From Zantedeschia hybrid cultivar (taxonomy: Eukaryota > Streptophyta > Magnoliopsida > Alismatales > Araceae), in the NCBI GenBank assembly GCA_030544215.1, contig JARZZO010000011.1:16632501-16696500 (forward strand): a DNA stretch of 64,000 nt. The letters run 5' to 3'. The position numbers and the translations under genes were made by a program. The notes under the pieces were generated by a model. That model ran no database searches. It was not told where the DNA came from and saw only the letters and a list, made by a program, of their open reading frames with translations. Within the stretch, counting starts at the first letter, position 1. Each line of letters opens with the position of its first letter. Positions 1 through 11,859 of the stretch are shown here, piece by piece.

Positions 1-585
1 TAGGTAAATTTGCCTTGTATAAATTGTGCTAGACTATCATAAGTGGGCAGCATACCATGCGCAATGCCTACACAAGGACCTTCCTTCAAAGGACTCCTTG
101 GTAGCCAAACCTGCTCGGACGAGCCAAAGTAAGTCCCACCATCCTAGATGAAGTTGTGAGCAGACTTGAATGAAAATCTTCCATTGCTCTCGCATCTCCA
201 TGTCCACATGTCCTCCCTATTCCAATCAATGTCTCACCCTTGAAGAATAGCTAAGAGATCACCAAACTGTCCTCCCATAAATCCCTCCAAACTGGTGCCC
301 AGTTTCTTCATCCTATAAATCCGTCCAAACTGGAGCCATCCCTGAGACCTTGTCAACAACCATCTTTGCTACCACCATTCAGGGATGAAACTATACAACT
401 AACGAAATCTCTACTCTAACGAGAGCCTATCCTTCCAAAAGCAACATTTATGCCCATTGTCAACAGCAACATGTGTCACATCCTTGGCTTGTAGAATGCC
501 ATTTCACACAAAGGATGTAGGTGAAAATAATAGCAACACATCCCACGCACTGGTCCATAGGTAATATTTTAATTTAATCACAGTC
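1..585 (-). pseudogene. L1-type LINE ORF2 remnant (C-terminal part)
   Basis: Reading the minus strand through several stops gives pieces typical of the region after the reverse transcriptase of plant L1 elements: a segment like NGHKCCFWKDR (the usual G-G-x-x-x-x-FW-x-D-x-W block), then W-x-W-R-C-E-S-N-G-R-F-S-F-K-S-A, the start of the zf-RVT region. Stops and frame changes show it is dead. It probably belongs to the same copy as the RT remnant at about 3,880-4,450, the two parts being separated by the LTR-like insert between them. The left end runs off the window. Confidence 0.6.
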
Positions 586-1000
586 ACCCATAGAAACCTT
601 CTACTGGATCTAAGCTTCTAGATCTGTTTGCCAAGAAGAAACAAGTAGAAATCTCTAATATTCTTATTCCCGAGTTCTCCAATCTCCTAAATTTTGCATA
701 CTTTACCCAAGTTACTAATAGTAATTACTAAAAGTTCAAAGGCATATTTATAAATCCCTAAAAAGAATAAACGTAATTACTAAAAGTTCAGGGTTTATGA
801 TGTCATAGATTATTTTTATAGGTTCATAAGTGAAAATTTTAAAGTTCCTAGAAGTACCCTTAAATAACTAAAAAAAGACCATTATCGATGACTTTGTAAA
901 GAAGTAGGAGCACATGTGCAATTAATGAAAGACAAAGGGGTTAAACTTAAAAATTTATCCACTAACTGGATTGAGTTAATAGGCATAGGTTTAGAGGATT
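586..1000. other. AT-rich stretch between LINE remnant and LTR-like region
   Basis: No coding signal. The stretch contains a repeated phrase (gtaattactaaaagttca occurs near 723 and 773). It may include the start of the LTR-like region, whose left end I could not fix. Confidence 0.4.
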
Positions 1001-1371
1001 AATGGCATGTAACTGGACTAGGTTTAATGGGCCCAATGGACCCTAATTTAAAAACCTAAATGAGCCTAAAATAAAGACCTTAATGGGCCTCATTATTGGG
1101 CTTGATGTGGCCCAACAGGGGCCACCGCCCCAATATGAGGGGCCACCCACTTCTTGCCAAGTGGCACCCTTCCCCAACACATACTTCCCACCTTTCCACC
1201 TCACCCCTTCCACCTTCTTCCACCACCTTCTCCTCCTTTCTTTTACTGCCACTTGCCTCCCTCCTCCACTACACCTTCTCCTTCTATTTTTCCCTTGACA
1301 AGTGGCCCCTCTTCCCCACTACATCTACCCCTCCCCTCTCCACCGCCCTACCATCTCCCTACCGCCCTACT

Positions 1372-1384
1372 CCCTCTATAAAAG
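1372..1384 (+). promoter_or_regulatory. TATA box of the LTR-like region
   Basis: The sequence ctctataaaagg lies after a long C-rich stretch and before a purine-rich leader. It is a strong TATA match and would direct rightward transcription from about 1,405. Confidence 0.45.
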
Positions 1385-1897
1385 GAAGGGGGGGTAGGTG
1401 GGTTGGCTAAGGTAGCCAGGAAGAAGAAGAGAGGGGGCGGATATAGAGAGAGAAGAGGAGAAGAAGAAGAAGAAGAAGGGGGAGCAACTAGTGGCGGCTC
1501 GGCGACGATTCAACGAGGCAGCGGCAGCCTTCTTAACAAAAGGTAGGGTGATACTACCTACTGTGTTCCTTACATTTTAGATTTTTGTAAGATATAAAAC
1601 TTATATGATTGTTAAGGGAAACTCTGCCGGATTAAAACTTTTAATAAAAGATAGTCATAAGAAAATCTAGGAAGCATAAGACGGTATGTTTACATATGTC
1701 ATGATATGACTTAAAAGTCTTCTTTCCTACATGATTTTACTTTTATGGTGATTCTCGACTAAAGACATGCAAGTTTGATATATAATATTTGAACCACGGT
1801 GTATGATGAAACTCTTTGAAACTAATTAAAGAGATAGACTTTAAGATAGAAATTTTCCTTCAAAAAGGATGTTGTATGTTTAATTACAAATCACTAT

Positions 1898-2074
1898 GAA
1901 GTTAATAAAGAAAGGAAGATGGACCGAGTCCATCTAAGCTCTTAAGAGTTATGAATGAAGTTAATAAAGAAAGGAAGATGGACCGAGTCCATCTAAGCTC
2001 TTAAGAGTTATGAATGAAGTTAATAAAGAAAGGAAGATGGACAGAGTCCATCTAAGCTCTTGAGGGTTATAAAG
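1898..2074 (+). repeat. 59-bp tandem repeat, three copies
   Basis: Copies start at 1,898, 1,957 and 2,016 and begin gaagttaataaagaaagg. The first two are almost identical and the third differs at a few bases near its end. The repeat lies in the transcribed part of the LTR-like region. Confidence 0.9.
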
Positions 2075-2458
2075 AAAGAAAAGACTTAGAAATTATTTAA
2101 AGCTATGTATATGTATATATATACATGTATATATTGATTGAATGATAAAAAATCAAAAGGACTTCATGATTATGATAACACTGCCAAGGAGGAAAACGAT
2201 TATGGAATTTCGAAACTTCCAATAATGATGATAATGAAATAAGACATGGAAGTCTTTATGATGATGAAAAAGATACGAGACATAGAAACCTTTACGATGA
2301 TGAAAATAAGATAACACGATGCCATCTATGATGATGATGAATTCTCATGTAATTGATGATCGATGGTTTCCACAATGATTTGTCTCTTTATAAGAAAAAA
2401 GTGACATCATTGCTAGCGGGACAACGTTACGCCTCCCGAGGATAAGGTGGCATATGGA

Positions 2459-2642
2459 AAGCTCCCTAATAGATATGTCCGAGGCATGAAGCATCCCAAG
2501 TTTGGGACCTCGGTTTACAAAGCTCCTTAATAGATATGTCCGAGGCGCGGAGCATCTCATGTTTGAGACCTCAGTGGATAAAACTCCCTAATAGATATGT
2601 CCGAGGCATAGAACATCCCACATTTGGTTAAGGTACTAGAGT
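2459..2642 (+). repeat. 61-bp tandem repeat, three copies
   Basis: Copies start near 2,461, 2,522 and 2,583, each opening with ctccctaatagatatgtccg or a close variant. They are more diverged from one another than the 59-bp array. They lie in the same LTR-like region. Confidence 0.85.
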
Positions 2643-3879
2643 CCAAGTGCAGGACCTCGACAGACAGGGGACGAAAATCCTACTTGAGTACGCACATAGG
2701 CAAGAGCATCGACATTGCAGCAGGAGTGAGGAATAGTCTGCACACCCAGCTTAGCCCATGTTTTTCCGCCTCACCCAGTAAGGCTCCAAAAATCTGTTGG
2801 GGTAGACAGGCGGAGGTAGGAGGTCTATTGAGGCCTGCTCACCTTATCCTTGTCACTTCTGATCAAAGGATGAGTCGTCATACGAACTCACGACTTCTAA
2901 AAGATTATGATTTTACGACTAATCGGTTTAAGATTATAAAATAAATGACTGATCAAGTGAAAGATAAATCAATGAATGAACAACCCAAATCCTAAGACCT
3001 TATGTTAATGACTTGATATAAGTATTTTTATATTTTCTATGTTAGTATAAATTATCACTGAGAAGAAAGAATATAAGAAAATGTAGAACTGTTATCATCA
3101 TGTTAAATGTTTTTCGTTTTGGATTCACATTGCTTTTACGATGCATGCATTTCATACATGTGTAGGAAATAAACTTGAAAATCCTGTGTTTTAAGATAAT
3201 TGATTATGCATAAATTGCATATAGGTTATATTACAATAAATATGAACATGCATGTGAGTTATGAGTGAACATAGTGGTGTGTGCGGAATGTCAGTAGAGA
3301 TGTAAATGATCCCTACTGAGAACTCAATTTTCGGGTTTTCATAAAAGTTACAATATTTTTTTTTCCAGGAAAGGCATGTAAAAATGGATCCAAATTAGCA
3401 CCTGAAGATTTAACAAGTATGGCCAGTCTAATTTGTTGGGATATGAAGATCCTTTTCCTTATTTTGATATTGTATAACATATATGGATTGCTCATTATTC
3501 TTTTACATTTATACCTCTTATCATTTTGTTTTTGAATTATGCACCTACCAAAGATCTGTAAGCAAGACTGTTACACATGCTATCACGCCATCCCCTACAA
3601 TGATTCTGACTTCAGTAATCTGATGCCAACAGAAACTATACTACATGGCCCCAAGCTTCTCTACCACAAACTAAGGAAATTTGAAGAGTGAAATGCAGTA
3701 AATTGAAAGAACAACCAATACCGATTTGCAAAGAACCACTCTCACACTATAAGAACAATTGGAACCAAATCTCTAAATGAGCTTCTCCAAATCACAGAAT
3801 GAAAAGCTCTTGGAGTCGAAGGTAAACCAAAGAGGGGGAAAACCCAATCTCAACCCAAAAATCACAGCAGCTGTTGTTG

Positions 3880-4450
3880 AAGACTTACGTCCATGTTCGC
3901 TCCCACTATTTGGCTCTTTTTGAAGTTTATCTTCAGCCATATTCACCTGCTCCAGCATTTCCAAAAATAAGTTTGACGACATGTATCTATTCCAAAGTAT
4001 ATGTACCAAAGAGAATAATACCATCAACATACTACAATGGGTAATTTGCATTCCCCAAGCATGCATCTGAAAGTCACTAATGGGACTCAGCTCTGAACCA
4101 CATCATGCTCAACAAATGGCCACCAAAGCAAAGAGAAGCTATGACATTGGATCCCCTTTCTGAAGACCTCTGCCACTATGAAAATAAGCTAAGCACTCAA
4201 CATTCACTGGGTCAACAAATCTAGTGGAGGTAAGACAAGCTCTAATCTAGCTCTCCCATGCCCCAATAATGTCATCACCTCTAAGATACAATACCATTTA
4301 ACCTTATTAATAATAAGCTTTCTCAAAATCTAGCTTGATAATCATTCCCCATCTCTTTTGTGGTTTTGTAGCATGAAGACACTTACGGCCACCATGAAGT
4401 TCTTCTGGATGAGTCTTCCTTTAAAGAATACAGCTTGGTTACAGCTGGTC
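3880..4450 (-). pseudogene. L1-type LINE reverse transcriptase remnant
   Basis: The minus strand encodes, across stops, RGLQKGDPMS followed by LLFALVA. This corresponds to the RQGDPLSPLLF block of LINE reverse transcriptases. About 35 residues on, in a shifted frame, is YVDGIILF, the Y-x-D-D catalytic box with the second aspartate changed to glycine. Upstream pieces resemble the D-F-x-K-A block. It is inactive and probably the upstream half of the LINE at 1-585. Short exon-like openings here (for example 3,890-3,950) belong to this remnant rather than to a host gene. Confidence 0.65.
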
Positions 4451-4602
4451 ACCCTGCCCATTACCCCTTCAGGCCCCTTAGCCAACAACTTGCTAATAAT
4501 ATTGTAAACATCGTTCCGCGAGACAATAGGTTAGTAGTCCTACACTCTATCTGCACCTCTTTCTTAGAAAGTGACACCACAAATGTCTTCTTAGTTCCAA
4601 TC

Positions 4603-4711
<109 letters not shown>

Positions 4712-4869
4712 ACGTATTATCATCGACTGCCTTGATCTGTTTGGGACAAGGACATTGCATCTCTCCTGAAGATGATGTGCTGATGTTACGGAAAACAACA
4801 TTGAATAGCCTGAATGGCAAAGAGAATCAGATGACTCCAAGAAGAAGTAGATATTACATTCACCCATGA

Positions 4870-4878
4870 TTTACTTTT
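4870..4878. repeat. Left 9-bp target-site duplication of the MULE
   Basis: tttactttt here matches 17,811-17,819 exactly and directly abuts the left terminal inverted repeat. Confidence 0.85.
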
Positions 4879-5000
4879 AAGTTCATATGAACCATCCTTT
4901 CATGCAAAATATAAAAAATGCCACCCTTGCTTACACAATATCATACATACCCTTCTTATATGACTATACTATCAAATATGCCATTGTCGTTACTCTCCAT
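4879..5000 (+). repeat. Left terminal inverted repeat of the Pack-MULE
   Basis: Pairs with 17,690-17,810. It has an 18-bp insertion (aaaaatgccacccttgct region near 4,913) relative to the right copy, and otherwise matches at most positions. Confidence 0.8.
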
Positions 5001-5149
5001 CCGTTTAAATAAACCAGACATGGGTTAAGCATAACCAGAGATTGAAAGGACTATTATGCCCCTGAGTTAACTCATCCCCCATCGTGATAATTAACTCATC
5101 TTGCCGTCCAGTCCGTAGACACGCTAGAGGAGGAGGAGGAGGTGGTGGT

Positions 5150-5433
5150 GGCGGACGCTGCTAGGCTCGCTGAGCTGGTCGGCGCTGAGCTGCACCATGG
5201 CCTCGTCATTGGGGGCCAGCACAGTGAGCATGTAGCCTTCAGATACCAACCGCCCCATTTTCGTGGCCAACGACATCAGGTTCACCGGGATGTCAGACAT
5301 CTCGTTGTAGCCATTGTACTGCAGCAGGGGCAGGAGCCAGGGCGGGGCAAAGGGCCATGGTGTCGTAGCTGGGGAGGATAGGCAGTGAGCCTGCAGGGGC
5401 AAGGGGGCCAAGTGCTTGAGGCGGTGTGTGTGA
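5150..5433 (-). pseudogene. Captured fragment of a fasciclin-like arabinogalactan protein gene
   Basis: The minus strand reads THRLKHLAPLP, then in a shifted frame LPSYDTMALCPALAPAPA, then LLQYNGYNEMSD, LATKMGRLVSEGY and LTVLAPNDEAM up to DQLSEP. These pieces follow the order of the linker and start of the second fasciclin domain in FLA15-18-type proteins, including the conserved NEM and VLAPNDEAM motifs. About 20 residues between the AP-rich linker and LLQYNGYNEM are missing, and the frame changes twice. There is no signal peptide, first fasciclin domain or GPI tail. It is a transduplicated fragment inside the Pack-MULE and cannot make an FLA protein. Confidence 0.85.
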
Positions 5434-5436
5434 GGG

Positions 5437-6505
5437 TGTTTGGGACCCGACCTAGCTATCTCTCCTATCGGATTATTTTATTATTATTTAAAATCATATC
5501 ATTTTTGGTCTTTTTGTTTTTATATGGAGAAATATAGGCCGGTTTTATTTATTTTATTTCTTACACTATGAGAGCTTGGGATTAGCCCTTAAGGAGTTCG
5601 GGACTTCGGATCAGGCGAAGATCCGAATATATGACCTCTCTCCACTCAGTGTTAATTACGTCAAGCAACCGCTCGACAACCCTTGATTAACCGTCCATTG
5701 ATGCCCTTATAACATGCAACAGTACTACTATAGACAGCACATGCATATGAAGATATGTTTTAGGTTAAGCTCTTGGCCTCACCCAAGTTTAGGATGGGTT
5801 TATAATTGATTGGGAGACTTTTAAAAAGGTTTTGGATCGACTCCAAGTTATCTAAATTGATTCCAAGTATTTTAGACCCATAAGGGTATTTTTGTAATTA
5901 TGCCAAGTTGGAGGGTATAGGGGCATTATGGTCACTTTAGTGTGTGAAATGAGTTTTAGTAATTTAGGAAGGTTTCAAAACATTAAGAGGTCTTTTAGAG
6001 TTATTTTAAGTGTCTTTGGATTGTAAGGGTATTTTGATAATTTTACCCGAATTTAATTTCTAGATTTAACATCTATTTTTTGGGTATTTTTGTAATTATG
6101 TTGCATTAGGGTCATTATGGTCATTTTAAGTTTTTTAGCATTTTAGGGAAACTTGAAAACCCTTAGAATGTATTTTAGGATTATTTTAGACATATTTAAG
6201 TTATAGGGGTATTTTGGTAATTTTAGCTTAAATCGGGTTTATTAGACTTAGAGTCTATTTTTATATTTTTCTGAGATTTTTACTTATTTTTATCATATTG
6301 AGGGTATTTTGGTAATTTTATCCATCTTATTAGGGTTTGGACGGTATTTTGGGCATAGGAGAGGTTTTGATATTTTTTAAGAATTTTCTGTGATTTTTAT
6401 ATATTTTTATCATGGGTGAGGGTATTTTTGTAATTTCATTAAGTTCTAAGGGACATTTTGGTCATTTCGAGAATTTTATATGTTTTCATATTTGATTCTC
6501 ATTTG
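5437..6505 (-). mobile_element. Left (3') LTR of the Tat-type element, U3 side missing
   Basis: It is collinear with 15,071-16,285 from tgtttgggac to about gaattttatatgttttca, after which similarity stops abruptly. The promoter-bearing part present in the right LTR (16,290-17,300) is absent here. The copy also lacks a 135-bp tandem duplication seen in the right LTR. It is rich in the phrase gggtattttggtaatttta, typical of Tat LTRs. Confidence 0.85.
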
Positions 6506-7784
6506 GTTACTAGAATCCTCATTTTGCGTGCTTGAAGAGCTCTACATGCGTCATGCCAGTACTGTCTTGATGAATTCCCGTATCTTGCCTTATATATTCG
6601 CGGCTATTAGGAGAAGTCAACCGCCGTCTCGTATATGCCAGGCGACACATCGCTTCAGCTTGCTATGCATGTGCTCTATCTAAGCTTATCTGGGTCTTGA
6701 TGACCCTCAATTTTAGTACTTAGACACTTCAAGATAAACCTAAGAAGTCTTGGTCTCATAACTTTTCGACTCTCTGAATGTATTTGAAAGCGTCTAACCC
6801 CTCTGATTATGGGAATCTTCTTGGCCTTCACGACCTGGAGGTTCCCCGAGAGTTGATGCCGCTTGAATCTTTCGACGTTTACTCGGATTCTGGAGGATCT
6901 TTTGGCCTTCATGACATGGAGACTCCTTAAGAATACAAAGGCGAGTCGTTTAATTCTTCCAACATTTGCTCTATCTTGGGGTATCAGTACCTTATATTGG
7001 CATTTCCAGGAGCTCCGCACGAAGCGTTCTGGCCTGACCTAATATCTGGTGCATAGCAATTTGACTTTGTCTTATGACTTCAGACTTGGTCGAATTTTGT
7101 TTTTGTATATCGAGACTTTTATTGCAGCTCTATGGCGCTGATTTCCTCTCTGTATCTTCTTGCAATTTGCTGTCTTTGTCCTCAAGGCCTACACGGGAGT
7201 TCCTCCTATAGCAGGGCACGGGGAAGACGATATTTCAGTCCCGTCAATTATCGAGAAGTCTTTCGCCAAAGTGGGCCGAGATTGAAACTATCGAGGCAGA
7301 CAATACAGTTCGGATTACGGAGACTCCTACGCTCCAATATCAGAAGGATATCGTCCTTTCTAGTATCGTAGACGCCTAGATTGTTGCTCTACGCCTGCAG
7401 GCACACATTCTTGAAAACTTTGTTTGGAGGGAGAACTCATATTCTGTGGCAGCCATCGATCGTTACTTCGACTAGCACTCCAAAGATGGAGCCAAATTTC
7501 TTCAAAGGCATGAAGTTTTCCATTTGCTGGTAGACAGTCTATTGCAGTTTCTGGCGGGACATAGCTCTTTCCTAGGCCAAAGTTGATTTGTTATTTCTCT
7601 ATTGTAGTTCTTGTTGCCTCCCCTTTTGTCGAAGAACTCGAACTACCCCGTGGACTTGTCTTGAGCTCTGCCATTGCTTCAGTATATTACAAATGTTCTT
7701 CTGAAGATTAATGCTAAGCTTGAGTGGTATGAACCCTTTGTTGTATGTTGCATGTATCTTTTTTTTTAATAACTAATACGAACG
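6506..7784 (-). other. 3' internal region of the Tat-type element, no recognisable gene
   Basis: The sequence is unlike the LTR and contains no clear domain on either strand. Given the orientation it would be transcribed 3' non-coding sequence, with perhaps the scar of the deletion that removed the U3 part of the left LTR. A few short phrases repeat (ggccttcacgacctggag near 6,823 and ggccttcatgacatggag near 6,904). Confidence 0.4.
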
Positions 7785-8012
7785 CCTTTTCAGATTTTTA
7801 CCAGCATTAGCCCCTTCTTATTTTTGCCTATATGCTCTTGCGGGTTTTCACACAGTGGGGTTACCCGATTTTGCCTAAAGTGCCCTTTCGGATTTTCACC
7901 TTAGCTGGGTATAAGACCTTTTTAGCCTTAACCAATCCCTTTAAAGATGAGATCGATTAAGTCCGTCAGGGCACCTCGTTTTTAAGCCCCATTAATTTTT
8001 TCTTTTTTTTTT
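7785..8012. repeat. Large direct repeat, copy 1 (flanks the tandem arrays)
   Basis: Matches 10,390-10,625. Shared blocks include tagccccttcttatttttgc, gcgggttttcacaca and ggcacctcgtttttaagccc, followed in both by a T-rich tract. The two copies bracket the two tandem arrays of this element. Confidence 0.8.
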
Positions 8013-8027
8013 TGTTCGGTAGGGAAT

Positions 8028-8830
8028 TACGGCTTCCCTGAGAACTGCTAAGGAAATTCTTGTAGGGAACTGAGGCTTCCTTGAGAATTGCTAAGGAATT
8101 TTATCTAGGGAACTGAGTCTTCCCTGAGAACCGCTAAGGAATTTTATGTAGGAAACTGAATCTTCCATGAGAACCGCTAAGGAATTATATGTAGGGAACT
8201 AAATCTTCCATGAGAATCGCTAATGAATTTTATGTAGGGAACTGAGTCTTTCCCGAGAACTGCTAAGAAACTATATGTAGGGAACTGAGTCTTCCCTAAG
8301 AATCGCTTAGGAATATCTGTAGGGAACTGAATCGTCCTTAAGAACCGCTAAGGAATATATGTAGGGAACTGAGTCTTCTCTAAGAACCGCTAAGGAATTT
8401 TATGTAGGGAACTGAGTCTTCCCTGAGAACCGCTAAGGAATTTTATGTAGGGAACTGAGTCTTCCCTGAGAACCGTTAAGAAATTTCTGTAGGGAACTGA
8501 GTCTTCCCTGAGATTCGCTAAGGAATTATATGTAAGTAACTGAGTCTTTCCTGAGAACCGCCAAGGAATTTTATATAGGGAACTGAATCTTCCCTGAGAA
8601 CCGCTAAAGAATTTTATGTAGGGAACTGAATCTTCCCTGAGAACCGCTAATGAATTTCTGTAGGGAACTGAAGCCTCCCTATGATCCACTAAGAAATATC
8701 TGTAGGAAACTGAGTCTTCCCTGAGAACCGCAAGGAATATCTGTAGGGAACTGAGGCCTCCCTGTGAGCCGCTAAGAAATATATGTAGGGAACTGAGTCT
8801 TCCCTGAGAGCCGCTAAAGAATATCTTGAG
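8028..8830. repeat. 43-bp tandem array, about 18 copies
   Basis: The unit opens with gtagggaactgagtcttccc and ends ctaaggaattttat. Spacing between unit starts is 43 bp (for example 8,404 and 8,447), with some units a few bases shorter or longer. There are no unique spacers. It lies in the 3' part of the Tat-type element. Confidence 0.95.
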
Positions 8831-8854
8831 TTTTCAAGAAAACGAGGCTCTAGG

Positions 8855-9970
8855 TAGCCATGAAGTTTAGGATACAATGGCTCCCGGAGACCGAGGATTT
8901 TAGGATATTATGCCTCCCAGGGGCGCAAGGATTTTGGTTGAATTTTGGGATACAACGCCTCTCGAGGGCAAAAAGCAATTAGTTGAATTTTAGGATACAA
9001 CGCCTCCCATAGGCGTAAAGGAAAATTTTGGCCTTCTCTGAGATATAACTGCCTCCCAAGTGGGCAAAATTCCGAGGTTTAACGCCTTCCGTGGCAAAAC
9101 TTCAGGGTTTAACGCCTCCCGTGGGCGAAACTTCGGGGTTTAACGTCTACCGTGGGCGAAAAGGAATTTCTGCCTTTTGGCACGCCAGTGGGACTGGTGT
9201 ATATCAGGAGCAATTCAGGATACAACGCCTCCTCGGGGCGGAAAGGAGAAAGTTTGACCCATTGTGGCATGCCAGTAGAACTGGTGTATGCCAGGGACAA
9301 TTTTAGGATACAACACCTCCTCGGGGCGGAAAAGAGAAATTTCAACCCATCGCGGCACGCTAGTGGAACTGGTGTATGCCAGAGACAATTTTAGGATACA
9401 ATGCCTCCTCGGGGTGGAAAAGGAAAATTTCGACCCATCGCAGCACGCCAGTGGGATTGGTGTATGCCAGGGGTAATTTTAAGATATAACGCCTCCTCGA
9501 GGCGGAAAGGAAAATTTTGACCCATCGCGGCATGCCGACTATGATATATGAAGAGAATTTTGGGATATAACGTTCCCAGGGATGTAAGGAAGTTTTTCGT
9601 ATCGCCTCCCAGGGGCGAATAGGAAAGTTTTAGGATATAATGCCTCCTCGGGACGAAAAAGAGAAATTTCAACCCTACGCGGCATGCCAATGGAACTGGT
9701 GTATGCCAAGGGTAATTTTAAGATACAACGCCTCCTTGGGGCGAAAATTGGAGATTTCAGGATACAACGCCTCATCGGGGCGAAAAGAGAGATTTTAGGA
9801 TACAACGCCTCCTCGGAACGATAAAATAATTTTGGTCGAATATCGAGATACAATGCCTCCCAGAGGTTCGAAGTAATTTTGGTTGAATTTTGGGATACAA
9901 CGCCTCCTAAGGGCTCAAGGATTTTTGTTGAATTTTAGGATACAACGCCTCCCAGGGGTTCAAGGATTTT
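8855..9970. repeat. Second tandem array built on a gatacaacgcctcc core
   Basis: The core ggatacaacgcctcc recurs throughout. Between about 9,130 and 9,530 and again near 9,670 it sits in a higher-order unit of 87-88 bp that also holds gccagtgggactggtgtatg (starts at 9,184, 9,271 and 9,359). On either side the units are shorter, about 40-50 bp. It is unrelated in sequence to the 43-bp array. Confidence 0.9.
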
Positions 9971-10389
9971 GGTGTTTCGGTATGAATTATTGACAGATAT
10001 TTTTCCAGTGGGACGAATGATTTTATCCAAGAGGGTGAGATGCTCTTCTTGGCCCTATCAAGTGAGAAATCGAGTTTCCCACTTCCTTGCCGAGTCGAGA
10101 AGATGTCATCATCGTCGCCTCGGTCGTAGCCCTTAATGAGACAATTTATGTGCCACTTATCCAATGTAAAGTGACACCAAGGATTTTTTCATCATTGACG
10201 ACTCTGATATCTTCTCTAGATAGGAATATGGGAAAACTCGATCTCCGCCTGAGACAGGTCGAGAGAGTTCTCCCCCCACTAGAGTATATATACATATTTT
10301 AAACACACTTGGTACGAACGGCTTCGGTGAGCCATACCCCGGTGAGTTGTTAGATGATAATGATATTATTTTTTTTATTTTTTTAACTA

Positions 10390-10625
10390 ACATCGGCGCC
10401 CTTACAGGTTTCCACCGAAACTAGCCCCTTCTTATTTTTGCATGTGCGCCTTTGCGGGTTTTCACACAATAGGGTTTGCCCATTTTTGCCTGAGGTGTCC
10501 TTTCGAATTTTCACCTCAATCGAGTTTTAGACTTTTTTGCCCTTAATTGCCCCTTCACAGGAGTGGGACCAATCAAGTCTGTCGGGGCACCTCGTTTTTA
10601 AGCCCCACTTCTTTTTTTTTTCTTT
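10390..10625. repeat. Large direct repeat, copy 2 (flanks the tandem arrays)
   Basis: Partner of 7,785-8,012, in the same orientation and also ending in a T-rich tract. Recombination or slippage between such copies could change the size of the array region. Confidence 0.8.
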
Positions 10626-11295
10626 TTTTTGTACATTGGATCTTATGGCGCTGGGACCTTTTTGTTGTTGACGCTCGGAGAATTCGTGCGTCGGAGTGTA
10701 GTACAACTTCATATGACGGTCATTTAGTAGAGGAAAGGCCAGGTTCCTTTGGACTCAGTTGAGATGTATATGATCTTGTCGTCAAGGGTGTCCTCCACAG
10801 AATATGTTGGCATCATTTAAGACTGAGAGGTAATCCTCTTTTGTCCCATGCATATGCTCACGAAGCTATAGCAGCCACGCCTTTTATTGAGCTCGCCTTT
10901 TGAGTTCTCCCCATGGGCTGCATCCATCTAGGGAACACCTTTTGTCGACTGCCCTGGTTGTATTCTTCCAGCTCATGAATGATATTTTGGAGCCTTTGCA
11001 GAGGCGTGACTCCATCTTTGGCATAGCTGAGGAACTAGCCAGACTTCATATCTCTTCAGCTTTTTCTTTTTATTTTTCCTACTGTTCTTTTCTTGTCTCT
11101 TCCTCCTCGCCGCCTCTCTGATGAAGTGGGGCTGAGGTTTTACCCCTAAAGGCGGGGCACTCATAACTATTGTCTTGTTCTTTTTATCTTTTGCCTCTAG
11201 CACTTTGGTCAGCGTTGACCTCTTCTTTTGGACCTTAGTCCATTGTTGTTCTAGTTGGCTGCGGTATAAAGTTACTTTAGTAGTTTGTTCGACCA
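10626..11295 (-). pseudogene. Degenerate continuation downstream of gag
   Basis: On the minus strand, pieces such as PHFIREAARRKRQ and KKLKRYEVW suggest an eroded end of the gag reading frame, but stops are frequent and no protease active-site motif is seen. I cannot assign it further. Confidence 0.3.
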
Positions 11296-11859
11296 CTATA
11301 TCTGACAGCATTTGGGCGGCCTATCGAGTGCTATTCCCCCGTATTGATACGGGATTTCTTCTGGCGGGCAATCATATAAATCCCCTTCTATAATTTCTAT
11401 AACATCCTCCGGATCGAAGGAGAATTTATGAACCATGTTCACAGAATAGTTAGCCACATGGGGCTGCGGGGGATCAACCAAATATTTTCCCATATTTATT
11501 TGTCCTTCTTGGATCAGCTTTTCCACTTCATCTTTGAACACAAAGCAACGCTCAATTGGATGGGTGATGAAACGGTGATATGGGCAATAGTTAGGTGCAT
11601 CTGTTCGATGCATTTCTTCTTCTCTTTTTGGCTTGGACAGAACAATTGCTTTTCTGATCATACATAACTCGAAGAGTTCCTGGGTCTTTTCCTTTGGCAA
11701 GGAGTATGGCCTCTTGAGTTTTTTTGCCAGGGATTCAGTGTCTTTAAAGCTTATCCATGTTTCTACACCAGCAACTTGTTTTCTCCGAGAACTTTGTCTA
11801 GCTGCAAAGGTGGCTTCGGAAGTATTGTCGTGACTTTTACAACCTTTCCATTCGAGCAC
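11296..11859 (-). pseudogene. Tat-type gag C-terminal module, copy 2
   Basis: An open frame of 187 residues. It carries PNYCPYHRFITHPIERCF followed by EKLIQEGQI and KYLVDPPQPH. The C-x2-H...H-x4-C spacing is the zinc-binding-like block of Tat-lineage gag proteins. It is homologous to the module at 12,150-12,806, so the module is present twice in this element, copy 2 being the downstream one. It lacks an upstream start that would make it a separate protein, and it is separated from copy 1 by stops. Confidence 0.75.

Larger units (their letters stand above)
1000..3540 (+). mobile_element. Del/Tekay-like LTR, probably solo; ends not fixed
   Basis: The region has the layout of a long chromovirus-type LTR read on the plus strand: a C-rich upstream part, a TATA box (ctctataaaagg near 1,374), a purine-rich leader, blocks of short tandem repeats, and a tail with the phrase ctactgagaactcaattttc near 3,313 that resembles the 3' part of Tekay/Del LTRs. 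No internal region or second LTR lies next to it. A target duplication was not found, so the boundaries and the solo-LTR reading are inference. Confidence 0.45.

Noticed and set aside
1043..1410. Proline- and histidine-rich open frames
   Set aside because: They come from C-rich promoter-type sequence of the LTR-like region, open in several frames at once, with no domain.
3890..3960. Exon-like minus frame AEDKLQKEPNSGSEHG with AG and GTAAGT edges
   Set aside because: It is next to a decayed LINE reverse transcriptase and has no support as a host exon.
8028..9970. Regular repeats suggesting a CRISPR-like array
   Set aside because: The units follow one another without unique spacers, in a plant retrotransposon; they are ordinary tandem repeats.
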